From: CAVUXJ01 sp963814975
GTDB lineage: Bacteria > Acidobacteriota > Vicinamibacteria > Vicinamibacterales > CAVVIG01
DNA length: 64,000 nucleotides
Assembly: GCA_963814975.1 (NCBI GenBank)
Contig: CAWFFB010000037.1
Span: 79,765 to 143,764, forward strand
Direction: 5' to 3'
The translations under genes and the position numbers were made by a program. Below, one piece after another: positions 62,096-64,000 of this stretch (positions within the stretch are counted from its first letter, which is position 1; every line of letters starts with the position of its first letter). The notes below the pieces were generated by a model that worked only from the letters and a program-made list of their open reading frames with translations, was not told the DNA's origin and made no database searches.

Positions 62096-63438
62096 TCAGC
62101 CGGCCGCGAGCACCTCGGCGGCCGCACGCTCGCCCGAGCGCACGGCGCCGTCGATGAACCCCGACCAGACCGCGCGGTCTCGGTGCCGGCCCAGTGCAGC
62201 CGGCCGGCCGGCGCGCGCAGCGCGCTGCCGGATTCCGTCAGCGCGCCGGGACCGGCGTTCGCGGTCGGTCCGCCGCCGGTGAACGCGCTCGCTGCCCCAG
62301 CGCTGCTCGATCAGGCGCGCCGGCCGCCCGGCGCGCGGCCCGAACAGGCGCGCGAACGAGGCGCGCGCGGCGGCGTGGCGCGCGGCCTCGGGCAGCCGCT
62401 CGTAGGCGCGGGCGTCGGCGCCGCCGACGAACCCGAGCAGCACGCCGGGGGCGCCGCTCGGCGGCGTGTTGTCGAACGTCAGCGTCACCGGGCCCGTATC
62501 GGCCAGGCCCTCGCCGCTCAGGCCGTCGCCGCGCCAGAACGGCTCGTCGAAGACCGCGCAGAGCTTGACGATCGAGCCCATCGGCGTCCGCCGGGCGAGC
62601 GCGGCGCGCGCCGGCGGGAGCGGCGGGTCGTGCTCGATCGTCGCGGCGAGCGCCGGCGCGAGCGCCAGGATCGCCCGCCGCGCCCTCACCCGCCGGTCGC
62701 CGGCCAGCAGCTCGACGCCATCGGCCTCGCGCTGCGTGATCCGGCGCACCGGGGCGTCGAGCGCGACGCGGTCGCCGAGCCGCTCGGCCATGCGCTGCGC
62801 GACGAGCTGCGTGCCGCCGTGGAACCGCAGCTCCTGGCCGCGCCCTCGACCTCGGTCAGCATCTCCAGGCCGCCGGCCGAGCGGATGTAGAACAGCGCGA
62901 AGAGCAGCGACAGCTCCCCGGGCTCGGCGCCCCAGACCGTGCGCGCGGCGACGGTGACCAGCCGGCGCGCGCCGCGGGTCGGCAGTGACGGCGCAACCAG
63001 TCGCCGAGCGTGTCGTGGTCGAGCGCGCGCGCGTCCGGCGCCTCCCACGGCGCGTCGAGCGGGACCGACCGCGCGAGGCGCTCGAGCCGGCGCCGGGCGA
63101 GCTCGACGTCGGCGAGCACGAGCGGGGACAGGCGCGGGATCGCGCCCCGGTAGCGGCGCCGGTCGCCCCGCCAGACCAGGATGTTCTCGCCCGCGCGTGT
63201 ACGTCGGGAACGTCTCGGCGCCGACCGCTCGGCGGCCGCGCGGCGATCCGGTCCTGCGTCGGGCCGATCCACTGCCCGCCGATCTCGACCTCCTGGCCGT
63301 CGCCGAGGTCGGCGCCGAGCGTGCGGCCGCCGACGCGGTCGCGCGCCTCGAGCACGAGCACGTCGCGGCCCGCGCGGCGAGGTCGCGCGCGGCGGTCAGC
63401 CCGGCGAAGCCGGCGCCGACGATCGCGACATCGTGCAC
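62096..63438 (-). pseudogene. Flavin monoamine oxidase-like enzyme, multiple frameshifts
   Basis: The GTG at 63438 begins VHDVAIVGAGFAGLTAARDL (Rossmann FAD motif GxGxxG). Then, switching frames at least four times: VLVLEARDRVGGRTLG, EIGGQWIGPTQDRIAA, SPLVLADVELARRRLERLAR, RTVWGAEPGELSLLFALFYI, RAILALAPALAATIEHDP, MGSIVKLCAVFDEPFWRGDG, PVTLTFDNTPPSGAPGVLLG and a C-terminal EVLAAG. The block order is that of bacterial putrescine/monoamine oxidases, ~450 residues when repaired. It oxidises amines with O2. The frame breaks are too many for a functional gene as printed; sequencing error is likely. Confidence 0.75.
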
Positions 63439-63458
63439 GCGAGACCCTACGTAACGGC

Positions 63459-64000
63459 CTACGGCCCGGCGACGGGCGACTCGTCCACCCGCTGCACCGG
63501 CGGAGGCGGGCGCGGGGCGATCGACGATCAGCGCCGACGAGGATGCAGGCGACGCCGAGCGAGCTGCAGCACGGTCGGCTCCTCGCCGAGCAGCAGGATC
63601 CCCGAGCACCACCGAGCCGACCGGCTGCAGCGTCAGCAGCAGCGAGGTCAGCGCGGCGGGCAGGCGCGGCAGCGACGACGTGATCAGCAGCCAGCCGAGC
63701 ACCTGCGAGGTCACCGCGAGCAGCACGAGCCAGGCGTGGGCGGGCCAGCGACGGCACGAGGTCGGCGTCGCCCAGCAGCAGGCCGGCGACCACGGCCACG
63801 ACGGCCGCGACGAGCGTCGCGTCGAACAGCGGCCCGGCCGGGCGGCGCAGGTCGGCCGCCGGCCCGCAGCACGAGGATGAAGCCGGCGTAGGCAGGCCGG
63901 TCAGCGATGCCGAACAGCACGCCCGCGACCGGGTCGTCGCCGTAGGCGCCCTCCTCGAGCACGCCCGAGATCAGCACGATCCCGATCAGCACGAGCGGCA
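63459..64000 (-). pseudogene. EamA-family transporter, 5' end beyond window, frameshifted
   Basis: The gene enters from the right edge. Visible segments, on several frames: MLIGIVLISGVLEEGAYGDD, AYAGFILVLRAGG, LVLLAVTSQVLGWLLITSSL, PRLPAALTSLLLTLQPVGSV and a C-terminal ACILVGALIVDRP. These are helices 5-10 of an EamA/DMT exporter; the QVxGWLLIxxSLPRLPAALTSLLLLxQP pattern is typical. The stop is at 63459 after a last frame change. Substrate unknown. It is unrelated at sequence level to the EamA gene at 45016. Confidence 0.65.

Noticed and set aside
58200..64000. Reading the tail as a horizontally acquired genomic island
   Set aside because: No integrase, tRNA-flanked direct repeat or insertion sequence at the boundary, and pervasive frameshifts point to poor-quality or chimeric sequence.

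Overview
The first ~58.2 kb read as one chromosomal stretch of a GC-rich heterotrophic bacterium, most probably an Acidobacteriota of the Vicinamibacteria type. This is inferred from the mix of families: a PQQ dehydrogenase, NHL and TolB-like propellers, a DUF5916 protein, exported amidohydrolases and metallo-beta-lactamase-fold enzymes, a BlaI-type operator, frequent GTG starts with strong Shine-Dalgarno sequences, and intergenic 'TTTCAGG' and 'CACGAAG' repeat arrays. No rRNA, CRISPR array, prophage or complete insertion sequence was seen. Layout: 0-6 kb carries the end of a cyclic-glucan-synthase-type GH94 gene, an SGNH esterase, an MFS exporter, an FMN reductase and a dicarboxylate/amino-acid symporter. 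6-22 kb carries exported enzymes and propellers, malonyl-CoA decarboxylase, a two-component system with a MITE-like element against its regulator start, and a DUF5916 / LamG-like pair. 23-26.5 kb carries an esterase plus an exported MmgE/PrpD protein and conserved hypotheticals, one behind a candidate sigma-54 promoter. 

The most interesting locus is 26.7-29.3 kb. Two genes overlap by ATGA. The first encodes a polytopic membrane protein with both copper-ligand motifs of particulate methane/ammonia monooxygenase subunit C at exact spacing (D-x3-H-x12-H and D-x3-H-x13-H). Its C-terminal half resembles subunit A. The second has the layout of subunit B: a signal peptide ending ASA|H, a beta domain, two membrane helices and a His-rich C-terminal region. 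I read this as a divergent, fused C-A plus B-like member of the copper membrane monooxygenase superfamily. It is followed by a secreted intradiol dioxygenase and a divergent LysR regulator. 

30-58 kb holds a Ppx/GppA-like protein, a GT-C glycosyltransferase, three metallo-beta-lactamase-fold proteins, two paralogous secreted proteins of unknown function, an exported histone-deacetylase-like hydrolase, an amidase and a decayed amidase fragment, a receiver domain without its phospho-acceptor, a class IV aminotransferase and several small proteins. A minority of genes carry single-base frameshifts, often in short homopolymers. 

At ~58.2 kb an M48 peptidase gene stops abruptly at its ALPGGF motif, and everything beyond differs. 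The tail is visibly GC-richer, almost every gene is frameshifted, and the gene families look actinobacterial (Thermoleophilia-like by recall): a sigma factor, a helical regulator and an ImmA/IrrE metallopeptidase in a row, then an ARPP-1 protein, a flavin amine oxidase and an EamA transporter. A chimeric or low-coverage assembly end is the simplest reading, so the last 5.8 kb should be treated as a separate, poorly polished sequence.
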